Shown here in pieces: positions 9,000 to 17,681 of a DNA stretch of 64,000 nucleotides. The translations under genes and the position numbers were made by a program. The stretch is from JAJRTE01 sp964418585. Its GTDB lineage: Bacteria > Myxococcota_A > UBA796 > JAJRTE01. Under the pieces are notes generated by a model. That model ran no database searches and had not been told where the DNA came from. It saw only the letters and a program-made list of their open reading frames with translations. The first letter of the stretch is position 1; each line of letters begins with the position of its first letter. The stretch spans positions 1-64,000 of the forward strand of contig CAYQMG010000169.1 of NCBI GenBank assembly GCA_964418585.1. Direction: 5' to 3'.

Positions 9000-9044
9000 C
9001 CCGCGACCCGGTGGGCAAGACTGCTGGAGCTTCGAGGGGGAAGG

Positions 9045-9980
9045 CTACAGCGGCCAGCCGGCCTCGTTGGCCCAGGCCATTTCTCGAGCGCCCGGCACGA
9101 GGTCCTGGATGAACTTGCCCGCCTTGGCCACCACCCGGGTGGCCTCCTGGTAGGCCGGGTCGTCGATGGGTTCGAACCCACTGATGTGGCCGAGGCGATC
9201 CAGGATTTTTCGGCCTTCCTGGGTGGTTGCAGCTCGAGTCAGGGCATCCAGCACCTTGCGTTCGATTTCCGGATCGAGGTTCCGGGCCGTGAAGACCGGT
9301 TCGTTGGGGATTTTCTCGGTGGTACCGATGACCTGAAGCGTCGGGTCCGAGGCTGCTGCCCCTGCGTAGGTCGCCGCCGCATCGGCCTTGCCCTGGCGCA
9401 CATGCTCCAGGGCAGCGCTGTGAGATCCTGCGAACGTGGCCTCGACCGAAATTCCCCGGGACGCCAGCAGGGCCGCAGGCAGGATGTAGCCGCTCACCGA
9501 GTAGGGATCCACGTAGGCGATTCGCTTGCCGGCAAGTTGCTCCAGCGAGGTCAGTGGCCCGCCCTTGCGTGCCACGATTTCTCCGGAATAGGCGTGAGGG
9601 TCCGGGTTGACGGAACGCAGCACCCGAAGACGGGCGTGCACGTCGTATTCCTTGTGCGCGAGCAGGTATTCGAAAAGGGGCAGGAGTCCCACGTGAACTT
9701 CACCGCGCCCCACCGCGGAGAGCGCCTCGGTGCCGGTGTCGGCCGAACGCACTTCCACATCCAGTCCCGAGTTGATTTCCAGGAGGCGTTCCAGCGACGT
9801 GAGGTCCACCGGAGGCACTCCAGCTGTATGCGCATGAGAAAGCAAGAAGATCACGGGATGTTCGCTGGTGCCCAGTTCGCCGCGCGGGGTTTGCGTGCAC
9901 CCGGCCGCGAACCCTGCTCCCACGAGCGACGATACGATCAAGACGAACAGGTGCGCGCGCCACAACTGCCGAACCATCAT
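9045..9980 (-). CDS. PhnD-like phosphate/phosphonate-type substrate-binding lipoprotein
   Basis: The product is 311 aa. The start MMVRQLWRAHLF precedes a signal segment ending in the lipobox FAAGC. The mature protein is a two-lobed periplasmic binding protein of the PhnD/TAXI-like class: VSLGLLPLFEYLL-type N-lobe residues, LTSLEQLAGKRIAYVDPYSVSGY, then a C-lobe with KADAAATYAGAA and IPNEPVFTARNLD. Such proteins bind phosphonate, phosphite or other anions for ABC import. No ATPase or permease gene lies next to it, so it is an orphan and may instead be a sensor. It converges on the desulfurase-SelD gene with a 45-base gap. The ligand is unknown. Confidence 0.8.
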   Translation of the reverse strand: MMVRQLWRAHLFVLIVSSLVGAGFAAGCTQTPRGELGTSEHPVIFLLSHAHTAGVPPVDLTSLERLLEINSGLDVEVRSADTGTEALSAVGRGEVHVGLLPLFEYLLAHKEYDVHARLRVLRSVNPDPHAYSGEIVARKGGPLTSLEQLAGKRIAYVDPYSVSGYILPAALLASRGISVEATFAGSHSAALEHVRQGKADAAATYAGAAASDPTLQVIGTTEKIPNEPVFTARNLDPEIERKVLDALTRAATTQEGRKILDRLGHISGFEPIDDPAYQEATRVVAKAGKFIQDLVPGAREMAWANEAGWPL

Positions 9981-10143
9981 CGGGTACCCCCAAGGCGTTT
10001 GTCCGGGCATGGGGCGACGAACCGGGTCGCCCGCCACACCTGGGACAGGTACGGGAGCCGAAAACCGATCTCACCCTACCACGTCCGGGACCCGGGTTCA
10101 AGACCCTGCAGGCGCCTGGATGTGCCTGAAACCACCCGCTGCT

Positions 10144-10171
10144 GTTACACGGACGATTCCTGTGCTATCAT
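10144..10171 (+). promoter_or_regulatory. Sigma-70-like promoter of the HEAT/S55 operon
   Basis: GTTACA (10144-10149, 4/6) and TATCAT (10166-10171, 5/6) are separated by 16 bases. The expected transcription start is near 10178, about 40 bases before the first gene of the four-gene plus-strand run. Confidence 0.5.
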
Positions 10172-10216
10172 GCACCACCGACGCGGGGCAAGACCCTGCG
10201 GCACGGGGAGGAGCGA

Positions 10217-11596
10217 ATGAAAGGCGGGATAGAACGACCAGATGGAGGAGCCCCCCGGCACCGGAAGGCGGAAGATTCCGCGGTGAGCACGGCCGTCGAA
10301 GCCGTGTCCGGGAGTGCCAGGCCGGAGGAAACGCTGAGGTCTCTGTTTCGGACCGACCGGGTCCTGGGTCTGGAGACGGCGCTGCATTTGTCCCAGGCCG
10401 CGAACTCGAGCCTGCGTCGGGCGGCCGCCGACCTGCTCGGGCTGGACGAGGGGAGGCGCGCGGTGGACCGGCTCGTGGCGTTGCTCGCCGACCCGGATGT
10501 TCACGTCCGGATTCATGCGCGCAACGCGCTGGTGGACATCGGCAACCTGGTCGTTGTGGACGCACTTCTCGAGCGCCTCCGGGATACGGAGGGGGCGGAA
10601 CTGCTCGGCCGGATTGAAATCCTGGGCGCCCTCCTTGAGACGCAGGGGCCTTTGTTCGTCACGCGCCACAGGCTGCCGGTCGACCGGATGGTTGCGGCCG
10701 TGTCCGAGGTGTTCCGGGACGCCGAGCCTGCGGCTCGAGCAGAGGCTGCGCGTGCACTGGCCAAGGCTGGACAGTCGGCGGTGTCGGCCCTCCCTCTGCT
10801 CGCCGAAAGTTTGACCGACCCGGATCATCGGGTACGGGCGAACGTGGTCGCAGCGCTCGCAGCACTCGACACCGGGGAAGCTCGGCTCCTCCTGCGGGAG
10901 ATCGCGCTGCCCCACCTGGAGGAGGACCTGGCCGCCCAGGACGCCGAGGTGCGGACCGCAGCCGCAGGAGCAGCCGCCCACCTGGGCGCCGACGCCTTGC
11001 CGGTGCTCGTGTCCGCACTGAGAAACGCCGACGACTCCCTCCGGTTCGCCATCATGCTTTCGCTCCGTCGCCTCGAGGCCGCCGGGCATGGGGCGGTGCG
11101 GGCTTTGATCTCGCTCCTGGATACCCAGGATTCCAGAACCCGGCGGAATGTCCTTTACACGCTTCAGGACCTGGGAACCCCCGAAGCCCTGGAGGTCGTC
11201 CGCCTCGCCCGGATCGATGTGGTGGAGGATCCCCTGGACCGCATGCTCCGCATGATGGAGGCCTGGGCCAGGCGACAGTCGGCCACTCGGAGCGGACCCT
11301 ACCGCCTCGCCTACGGCGTCCTGTCCCGGTACGATGGGGAACCGCTGGTGGAGCCGGCCGACCAGGCTGCCCGGGCCTACTCGGAGAGCGCCATGGCCCA
11401 TCTGGGAGAACGTCTGGCCGAACATCCGTCATGGGAAGTGTTTCTGGAACAGGACGCCGAACTCGACGGCCTGATTCTCCGCCCCGAGACCACCCGGGGG
11501 GCTCACGAGGCGGAAGGCCAGGAGCGAACCGCACCGATGGAGGTGGTGTTCGAACGCGCTTCCAGAGACCTGGTGCTGGTCATCGGCGGCGAATGA
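10217..11596 (+). CDS. HEAT-repeat protein
   Basis: The product is 459 aa with no signal peptide, so probably cytoplasmic. It consists largely of alpha-helical HEAT or PBS-lyase-like repeats of about 30-40 residues. Repeats are visible from about residue 50 to 370, for example DRLVALLADPDVHVRIHARNAL, SALPLLAESLTDPDHRVRAN and LISLLDTQDSRTRRNV. These solenoids are protein-interaction scaffolds and no catalytic motif is seen. The C-terminal 90 residues are not repetitive. GGAGGAG before the ATG supports the start. The S55-type gene follows after 22 bases, so co-transcription is likely. The function is unknown. Confidence 0.75.
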   Translation: MKGGIERPDGGAPRHRKAEDSAVSTAVEAVSGSARPEETLRSLFRTDRVLGLETALHLSQAANSSLRRAAADLLGLDEGRRAVDRLVALLADPDVHVRIHARNALVDIGNLVVVDALLERLRDTEGAELLGRIEILGALLETQGPLFVTRHRLPVDRMVAAVSEVFRDAEPAARAEAARALAKAGQSAVSALPLLAESLTDPDHRVRANVVAALAALDTGEARLLLREIALPHLEEDLAAQDAEVRTAAAGAAAHLGADALPVLVSALRNADDSLRFAIMLSLRRLEAAGHGAVRALISLLDTQDSRTRRNVLYTLQDLGTPEALEVVRLARIDVVEDPLDRMLRMMEAWARRQSATRSGPYRLAYGVLSRYDGEPLVEPADQAARAYSESAMAHLGERLAEHPSWEVFLEQDAELDGLILRPETTRGAHEAEGQERTAPMEVVFERASRDLVLVIGGE

Positions 11597-11618
11597 CGCG
11601 GCGGACACTCCGCGCTAC

Positions 11619-13535
11619 ATGGTCGGACCTGACGTGAACAACCTCTCTTCGATTCATCTCACGTTCCTGCTTATCGCCCTGGCCTCCTCGGGAGCCCAAG
11701 CCGACACAGGTTTCGACCCGGCTTCCGATTCCGGGACCCTCCCCACGCCCATCATGCCCCTCGAGGAAGTGCGACCAGGCATGCGGGTGGTCGCCTACAC
11801 GGTTTTCCAGGGTTCGGAAATCGAACCGTTCACCGGAACGGTCCAGGGCGTGGTCCGGAACTACCTGGGGCCGGAACGACACATCATCATGGTGATGTTC
11901 GAGGGGGAGCGCCTGCGTCACAACGGGATCGTACACGGCATGAGCGGCAGCCCGGTCTACGCCGACGGTCGACTCATCGGGGCCCTGGCCCTCGCACTGG
12001 GTCCATTCCAGAAAGACCCCCTCGCCGGCGTCACCCCCATCGAGTACATGCTCGAGGATGTGGAGGCGACGGAACCATTCGCGCCCGCGCGGGGTCAGGT
12101 GCGGTTGTTTTCTTGCAAAACAAGGAAAGATTGGCCCCAACAGGACATTCATGGCCCCTCGCATCCTGCTCGAGTCACTTCCAGCACGCTCGAGCCCGAA
12201 GGCGGAGCGGTCGCCCTGCGTCCGCTTCGGTCTCCGCTCACCATCGCAGGGATCGATCCGGTCGTCTTCTCCGGCTTTGCTTCCCACTTCCCCTGGATCG
12301 GCCCGGTCGGAGTGCTGGCTGGAGGCGGTCGAAGTCCGGAACCGGGGACGGCTGTGCCCACCGTGTCGAGGGCGGCGGCCGGTCTTCGTCCAGGAAGCCC
12401 CGTCTGTGCCGTGCTGATCGACGGTGACGCCACCCTGGCCGCAACCGGCACGGTGACCTATCGGAACGGGGACGAAATCCTCGCCTTCGGACACCCCCTC
12501 ATGCAGCAGGGGCCTGTGGCCATTCCCATGGCCACCGCCGAGATCGTCGCGACCGTGGCCGATCAGACCTATCCCTACAAGCTCGCCAATCCGGGAATCA
12601 TGGTCGGCCAGATCACTCGAGACCAGGTGACCGCCATTGCGGGCCGCATCGGCCCGGTCCCCGAAATGATCCCGGTCCAAATCGACATTCGCCGCACCTC
12701 CGGGAGTTCCAGCAACTTCTCATACCGGGTCGTGGATGTCCCCGGTCTCACACCGGCCTTGTTCCAGTTGCTCCTCGCCAATTCGCTCAAGAAGCAGTGG
12801 CGGTATGCCTCCGAAGGGGTCTACCTCGTGGACGCATCGCTCCACTTGAAGGGAGGACTGAGTGTGCCGGTGCGCCAGTCCTACGTGGTGACGCCGCGGG
12901 TCCCGGGCTCGGGGTCGTTTTTCGACTTGGTGCGTGACGTGGCCGAACCTTTTTCGCTTCTGTACAACAACCGGTTCCAAGAGGTCCGGTTCGACTCCGT
13001 GGATGTGCGTATCGAGACCGGCGACCAGGTCCGGCTCTACCGGATCGACGCCCTTCATACCGATCGCGTGGAGGTGCGACCCGGGGACCGGTTGGAAGTC
13101 CACGTCGGTCTTGTCCGGTATCGCGGCGAGCGTCTGGTGCGCACGGTGATGGTGCCGATTCCCCAGGGGCTTGAACCGGGGACCCTCCGGCTCCAGGTGG
13201 TGGATGCCCGTTCTGCTGAGCGGCCTGGGGCGCCGGGAGGTCGGCTGTCGGTGGACGGGGCGCGGAGTCTCGAGCAATTGGTCGACATCTTGACGCGCAC
13301 GCGGCGTGGTGACCGTTGCTATCTGCAGTTGGTCGCCAGAAGGCCGGGGCTGGAGATTCAGAATCGTCAACTGACCTCGTTGCCAGGCTCGGCGCGTTCG
13401 GTCCTTGCGGCGAGCGTATCTGGAGCGGAGGTCCGGACTCTGGACGAAGCCGTGGTCTGGGAGGAGGAGATGGTGCTGGACGGTGTCGTCACCGGGCACC
13501 GCGACCGTGACATCGTGGTCTTGCCGGCCCTGTGA
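11619..13535 (+). CDS. SpoIVB peptidase S55-domain secreted protein
   Basis: The product is 638 aa. A signal peptide (LTFLLIALASSGAQA) is followed by the conserved order of the broader SpoIVB S55 family: PLEEVRPGMRVVAYTVFQG, then GIVHGMSGSPVYADG with probable nucleophile S109, GVTPIEYML, NGDEILAFGHPLMQQGPV and KLANPGIMVGQI. In spore formers SpoIVB is a signalling protease. Here, outside a sporulation context, it is probably a periplasmic regulatory protease or pseudo-protease. The last 200 residues are beta-rich and may bind partners. A GTG at 11634 would also give a good signal peptide. It lies in a run with a HEAT protein, a propeller and a lytic transglycosylase, which suggests a cell-envelope role. 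Confidence 0.8.
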   Translation: MVGPDVNNLSSIHLTFLLIALASSGAQADTGFDPASDSGTLPTPIMPLEEVRPGMRVVAYTVFQGSEIEPFTGTVQGVVRNYLGPERHIIMVMFEGERLRHNGIVHGMSGSPVYADGRLIGALALALGPFQKDPLAGVTPIEYMLEDVEATEPFAPARGQVRLFSCKTRKDWPQQDIHGPSHPARVTSSTLEPEGGAVALRPLRSPLTIAGIDPVVFSGFASHFPWIGPVGVLAGGGRSPEPGTAVPTVSRAAAGLRPGSPVCAVLIDGDATLAATGTVTYRNGDEILAFGHPLMQQGPVAIPMATAEIVATVADQTYPYKLANPGIMVGQITRDQVTAIAGRIGPVPEMIPVQIDIRRTSGSSSNFSYRVVDVPGLTPALFQLLLANSLKKQWRYASEGVYLVDASLHLKGGLSVPVRQSYVVTPRVPGSGSFFDLVRDVAEPFSLLYNNRFQEVRFDSVDVRIETGDQVRLYRIDALHTDRVEVRPGDRLEVHVGLVRYRGERLVRTVMVPIPQGLEPGTLRLQVVDARSAERPGAPGGRLSVDGARSLEQLVDILTRTRRGDRCYLQLVARRPGLEIQNRQLTSLPGSARSVLAASVSGAEVRTLDEAVVWEEEMVLDGVVTGHRDRDIVVLPAL

Positions 13536-13603
13536 TCGGGGGGTGGCCGAGTGGCTCGGTGTGCGTCATGTGGCAGTTTCGGACACGATCAGGGAGGCAA
13601 CCT

Positions 13604-15760
13604 GTGAGATTCCTGTCGAACCGGTTCCGCATTGCAGCAACGGGCCAGGGAGCGGCGCTTGTGGTCGTCCTCCAGTCCCTGGCGCCGCACAGTGTCGAGG
13701 CGGTGTCCACCCAGAAGGTGGTGCACCGAACCCCGGCCGATTTCGGAGCCGGGGAACTCGAGAAGGTGCAGGTGAGCGATCTGGGCGTTCTTTCGCTTGC
13801 GCCGGGTGTGGAGCGGGTGGCGCAGGTGGACGACCCCATCATCTGGGACCTGGCGTTGGACTCCTCCGGGGGGGTCCTGCTCGGGACCGGGAGCGATGGA
13901 CACCTGTACCGGTACGATCCGGACGGTGGGTCGTTGGACTTGTTGGCCGATTTCGAGGAACAGCAGGTCACGGCGGTCGCCGTGGCGCCGGATGGGACGG
14001 TTTTGGCCGGTGTTTCACCGGGTGCCCGGATCTATGCGCTCCGGCCCGACGTTCCATCCGGGACAGCCCCTCAGGACGCCTGGACCGTGGCCGGGGAATT
14101 CGAGGCCGGGTATCTGTGGGACCTGGAGGTGAGTCCGGACGGGCGGGTCTTCGTGGCCGCCGGAGATCCCGGCGGGGTGTTCGTGGGCAAGCCTGGCGGG
14201 ACGTTCGAATCGATCCTCGATACGGACGAGGCCCACGTGTTGGCGCTTGCACTTCACGACGATACCTTGCTGGCGGGGAGTGCGAACAGTGGATACGTCT
14301 ACCGGGTGGATTTGGGGGGGCGGAAGCGCAGGGTGACGGTGCTGCTCGACGCCCCGGGACAGGAAGCCAGGCAGGTCCTCGTCGCCCCGGATGGTGCGGT
14401 CTGGGTGCTCACGTTGGGGCAGGAGCCATCCGATTTTGAAGAAGACCATGTGCTGGCCGGCCTGCTTGGAGCCGTGGACGACGTTGCAGGCGATCCAGGA
14501 GTTGACGTGGACACGCGGATCTACCGGATCGAGGCCGGTCGATCTCCTGAATGTCTGTGGCACGGTGTGAATGTGATGGGTCACAGTCTGGCCTGGCAGG
14601 GAGGCCGCGCTGTGCTGGGGTTGGGCGATCGGGGGCGTCTGGTCGGTGTGAGCGCCGACCGACATGTGGCCCTTCTGACGGACATTGCCGGGGAACAGGT
14701 GACCGCGATGGTCCGGGGTTCTGTGCTGTGGGTGGCGGCGAGCAACCCGGCGGCTCTGTATCAGGCGGGTGCGCGGCCGGAGGAGAGCGGGCGATTCACA
14801 TCCGAAGTGATCGACAGCGGCCTGCACGCCACCTGGGGGCGAATCGATGTGTTTCAGGAGGAGCCGTGTGGGGGCCGGGTCCGGGTCGAGACGCGGTCCG
14901 GAAACACGGATCGGCCTGACACCACGTGGAGCCGGTGGCAGTCGGCGACGGAACGAATCCAGAGTCCTCCGGCCCGGTATCTCCAGTATCGATTGGGGCT
15001 CGCTGCCCGGGGCGGTGCGTTCCCGCGTGTGCGTGAAGTCGACGTTTACTACCGCCCTGCCAACTCGAGGCCGACGCTGGAGGAGATCCAGGTGCTGGAT
15101 CCCGGGATCCGCATTCAGCCCAAGGAGGACTTTCGGTCCGAGCCGGTGCCTCGAGGCATCAATCAGCCCAAGGAGCCGCCGGCCGAGCCGCAGGTCAAGA
15201 AGAAGGAAGAACCCGGGACGCAAGGTGTTCTGTGGAAGGCGACGGACCCTGACGGGGACGAGTTGGCCTACGACGTGGCGTTGCGGGTCGCCGGCGCGTC
15301 CACGTGGGAGCCCCTGGCACACGACCGTCGCGAGCGGTTCATCAACTTTGACGCGGCCGCCATGCCGGATGGGTGGTACCAGGTGCGGGTGACGGTCCGG
15401 GACGCCCCATCCAACCTGCCGGAGGAGGTCCTGTCGGATCAGCGTGTGAGCGCACCGTTCCCGGTGGACCACACTCCTCCCGTACTTCGTATCGTGTCCC
15501 GGAAGGAGCGCGGTGACGTGCTCGAGGTGGAGGTGGAGGCCACGGATGAGACCACCTACTTGCGGGCCGCGCGGCACGCATTGGACGGGGGCGTGTTCCA
15601 GCCTGTGTTCCCGGTGGATGGCGTGTTCGACAGCCGCGTCGAGCGATTCCAGGTGTCGGTTCCGGGGATCGCCGGTGACGGGCAGGGGCGTCACGTGGTG
15701 GTGGTTGCCGTTGAGGACGGTGTGGGCAACGTGGCCACGGTGAGTGTCCGTGTTCCTTGA
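13604..15760 (+). CDS. Secreted beta-propeller protein with C-terminal Ig/Fn3-like domains
   Basis: The product is 718 aa. GTG was chosen because GGAGG sits 6 bases upstream and the resulting N terminus (basic RFLSNRFR, then AALVVVLQSLAPHSVEA) is a good signal peptide. At least four propeller blades are visible in the N-terminal half, with repeated phrases such as DSSGGVLLGTGSDGHLYRYD, APDGTVLAGVSPGARIYAL and SPDGRVFVAAGDPGGVFVG. A Lys/Glu/Pro-rich linker (about residues 500-535) leads to two beta-sandwich-like domains, with WKATDPDGDELAYDVALR and DHTPPVLRIV typical of Fn3 or cadherin-like folds. This suggests an extracytoplasmic binding protein. No enzyme motif is seen. It is the third gene of the presumed operon. 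Confidence 0.65.
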   Translation: MRFLSNRFRIAATGQGAALVVVLQSLAPHSVEAVSTQKVVHRTPADFGAGELEKVQVSDLGVLSLAPGVERVAQVDDPIIWDLALDSSGGVLLGTGSDGHLYRYDPDGGSLDLLADFEEQQVTAVAVAPDGTVLAGVSPGARIYALRPDVPSGTAPQDAWTVAGEFEAGYLWDLEVSPDGRVFVAAGDPGGVFVGKPGGTFESILDTDEAHVLALALHDDTLLAGSANSGYVYRVDLGGRKRRVTVLLDAPGQEARQVLVAPDGAVWVLTLGQEPSDFEEDHVLAGLLGAVDDVAGDPGVDVDTRIYRIEAGRSPECLWHGVNVMGHSLAWQGGRAVLGLGDRGRLVGVSADRHVALLTDIAGEQVTAMVRGSVLWVAASNPAALYQAGARPEESGRFTSEVIDSGLHATWGRIDVFQEEPCGGRVRVETRSGNTDRPDTTWSRWQSATERIQSPPARYLQYRLGLAARGGAFPRVREVDVYYRPANSRPTLEEIQVLDPGIRIQPKEDFRSEPVPRGINQPKEPPAEPQVKKKEEPGTQGVLWKATDPDGDELAYDVALRVAGASTWEPLAHDRRERFINFDAAAMPDGWYQVRVTVRDAPSNLPEEVLSDQRVSAPFPVDHTPPVLRIVSRKERGDVLEVEVEATDETTYLRAARHALDGGVFQPVFPVDGVFDSRVERFQVSVPGIAGDGQGRHVVVVAVEDGVGNVATVSVRVP

Positions 15761-15817
15761 ACGGTCGTCTGCTTCTGGTGGACTCCGGTTGCCCGTCACC
15801 GAGCAAAAGGAGATGAG

Positions 15818-17128
15818 GTGGCACGCTCTTCCGACTGGTTCCTGCACCCGCTCCTGTGGGGACTCCTGCTCCTGCTCGGGATCGTCACCCTGGCCCGGCA
15901 GCTCGAGCCGGAGCGGAGCCGTGAGCGTGCCATGCGTGCCTTTGCCGACCGTCATCTTCTGGCCCGTCAGGAACCAGTGGCCGGGTCGGAGAGGGAGCCC
16001 GGGGAACCGGGATTGCTCGAGGGCGGGGGCGGCGAGGAATTGGCCGCCAATGTGCCGTTTGAGAACTGGTACCTGGACGACGCCACCGACCCGGACGTAT
16101 GCGCGTTCGACTTTGCCCCTCGAGACGTGGACCGGTTGGTGGTGCACGGCCGGGGTCGGACTCTGTCCAACGGGACCGAGATCCTGCTTTCTGGTCAGGA
16201 CCTTGCCTTCCTCGGGTGGGTCGCCTTCACTTACCGGATCAATCCCCATTTCCTGTTGGGCGTCATGGTGGCGGAGTCGAACGGCAACTGTTCTGCTGTG
16301 TCCCACGCGGGTGCCCAGGGGTGTTTCCAGATCACCTATCGTCAGGGAGCGGGCCAGCTCAAGAACAGTTTTCCGGACCGGGTGGCAAGTTGGTACTGGG
16401 CCGCCCGGACCAATCTGGCCGGGAGAATCGGCGGTGGAGACGCAGACAGAGGATACTGGCCCGCCGACCTCTACGTACCGCCGGAAGTCTACTTCGATGA
16501 CCCGGCCGCCCGGGGAAGCGCGCAACTGCGCATGACCATCGACCCGGTCGCCACCCTCACCACCTCGGACCGGTTCGGCGACGTGGAGGTCAGTTCGGTG
16601 GCGAGCTTTTCTTTCGGCGTGGTCGGGGCTGCACTCTATTTCCACTATCTCAACCACTACTTGTACAGTCACGTGGGCCAGATCGGGGACATCATTCGGG
16701 ATTTTCTGTCTGAACCCGGGGCCAAGGCCTGGTGGATGGCGGCTGCTTACAACCAGGGTGGACCGCGCACCTTGATCACACTCGGGCGTCGAGGCGCGGA
16801 CGACTTCTGGCGATACACCGCGGCCCCGGTCGTCGAGTACGCCTCCACGGTCGCCGACTACTGCGAGCAGTTTCAGACCGCGCCGAAAACCTACGGCGGA
16901 ACCATGACCTGGGGACGTTTCTCGGATTTTCTCGAGCAACTCCGTTGGACCTACTCCGAGGTTCCCATCGACTGGAACGCCGTGCGAGCACGGGTGCGCG
17001 AACAGCATTTCGTCTCCGGCACCATCGATCTTGCCCGGGACTTGCCCGCCGTCTTCCGAACCATGCTCGCCGCCGATCCTCACCTGGCTGCCGAGGAGCC
17101 GGTGCTCGACCACCATGTGACTTTCTGA
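15818..17128 (+). CDS. Membrane-anchored lytic transglycosylase-like protein (SLT fold)
   Basis: The product is 436 aa, starting at GTG with AAGGAG 5 bases upstream. An N-terminal membrane anchor (LLWGLLLLLGIVTLA) is followed by a disordered Glu/Gly-rich stretch. The SLT core has MVAESNGNCSAVSHAGAQGC with E153 in the catalytic glutamate position and the usual S..GA.G.FQI pattern. AAAYNQGGPRT further on corresponds to the conserved AYNaG motif. Lytic transglycosylases cleave the glycan strand of peptidoglycan to 1,6-anhydro ends in the periplasm. The domain has a roughly 150-residue insertion between these motifs compared with simple Slt70-like enzymes. It is the last gene of the four-gene run. 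Confidence 0.8.
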   Translation: MARSSDWFLHPLLWGLLLLLGIVTLARQLEPERSRERAMRAFADRHLLARQEPVAGSEREPGEPGLLEGGGGEELAANVPFENWYLDDATDPDVCAFDFAPRDVDRLVVHGRGRTLSNGTEILLSGQDLAFLGWVAFTYRINPHFLLGVMVAESNGNCSAVSHAGAQGCFQITYRQGAGQLKNSFPDRVASWYWAARTNLAGRIGGGDADRGYWPADLYVPPEVYFDDPAARGSAQLRMTIDPVATLTTSDRFGDVEVSSVASFSFGVVGAALYFHYLNHYLYSHVGQIGDIIRDFLSEPGAKAWWMAAAYNQGGPRTLITLGRRGADDFWRYTAAPVVEYASTVADYCEQFQTAPKTYGGTMTWGRFSDFLEQLRWTYSEVPIDWNAVRARVREQHFVSGTIDLARDLPAVFRTMLAADPHLAAEEPVLDHHVTF

Positions 17129-17228
17129 ACACCGGGATTCAGGGCGTATCTCTCGCCCGGACCATTGCATTCCCGGAGAGGCTCCAGGGGCTCGGAGGGC
17201 GTTTCGGTCGCCTGAATGCAGGAACGGC

Positions 17229-17257
17229 TTGACAACTCGGCCATCACCATCTATCAA
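17229..17257 (+). promoter_or_regulatory. Strong sigma-70 promoter for the CBM48 gene
   Basis: The consensus -35 TTGACA (17229-17234), an ideal 17-base spacer and TATCAA (17252-17257, 4/6) predict a start near 17264, with a leader of about 115 bases before the ATG. The leader contains runs of C and G plus TTTTT around 17325-17345. Confidence 0.6.
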
Positions 17258-17379
17258 GCCGGATTTGTGACTTGCCCGTCCTGCCCTCGGCAGGGACGAG
17301 GCACCGAACGGTCGGAGGCTGCCCCCCGCCTTTTTGCAGGGGGGTGGACCGAGGCCAACATGGGTGAGGATTGTCGATC

Positions 17380-17676
17380 ATGCTCAAGAAGAACTACTCC
17401 AGCACGGGCAAGTACTGCCGGGTCACCTTCAAGCTCCCTCCCGAGATCGAGGCGGAGACCGCTGCCGTGCTTGGGGACTTCAACGACTGGAACCCGGAGG
17501 CCCGGCCGATGAAGAAACTCAAGAAGGGGGGCTTCAGCGCCACCGTCTCCTTGAGTGCTCCAGCCGAGTATCGGTTTCGCTATCTCCTCGACGGCACGCG
17601 GTGGGAAAACGATGCCGATGCAGACGGGTACGAACAGAACGCATTCGGGACCGAGGACAGCGTGCTGAAGGTCTGA
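17380..17676 (+). CDS. Small CBM48/isoamylase early-set domain protein
   Basis: The product is 98 aa and consists of one Ig-like glycogen-binding or early-set domain. It shows VTFKLPPEIEAETAAVLGDFNDWN, then M-KLKKGGFSATVSL and YRFRYLLDG-RWENDADAD, the pattern of AMPK-beta/CBM48 domains. Stand-alone versions are widespread and probably bind alpha-glucan, either regulating enzymes or tethering to glycogen. The ATG was preferred to an in-frame TTG nine bases earlier because GAGGA then has a workable spacing. Its stop is 5 bases from the end of the convergent pseudokinase gene. Confidence 0.85.
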   Translation: MLKKNYSSTGKYCRVTFKLPPEIEAETAAVLGDFNDWNPEARPMKKLKKGGFSATVSLSAPAEYRFRYLLDGTRWENDADADGYEQNAFGTEDSVLKV

Positions 17677-17681
17677 GCCTG

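Noticed and set aside
9167..9180. TGGGTTCGAACCCA, resembling a tRNA T arm
   Set aside because: It lies inside the PhnD-like coding sequence and no acceptor or anticodon stem can be built around it.
10089..10106. GGGTTCAAGACCC, another T-arm-like sequence
   Set aside because: The stem has only about three pairs and no cloverleaf surrounds it; it lies in a promoter-containing gap.
14015..17257. Very long antisense frame (over 1000 codons) opposite the propeller and transglycosylase genes
   Set aside because: Its translation is low-complexity and shows no domain, while the plus strand encodes two clear proteins. High GC with strong third-position bias commonly opens antisense frames.
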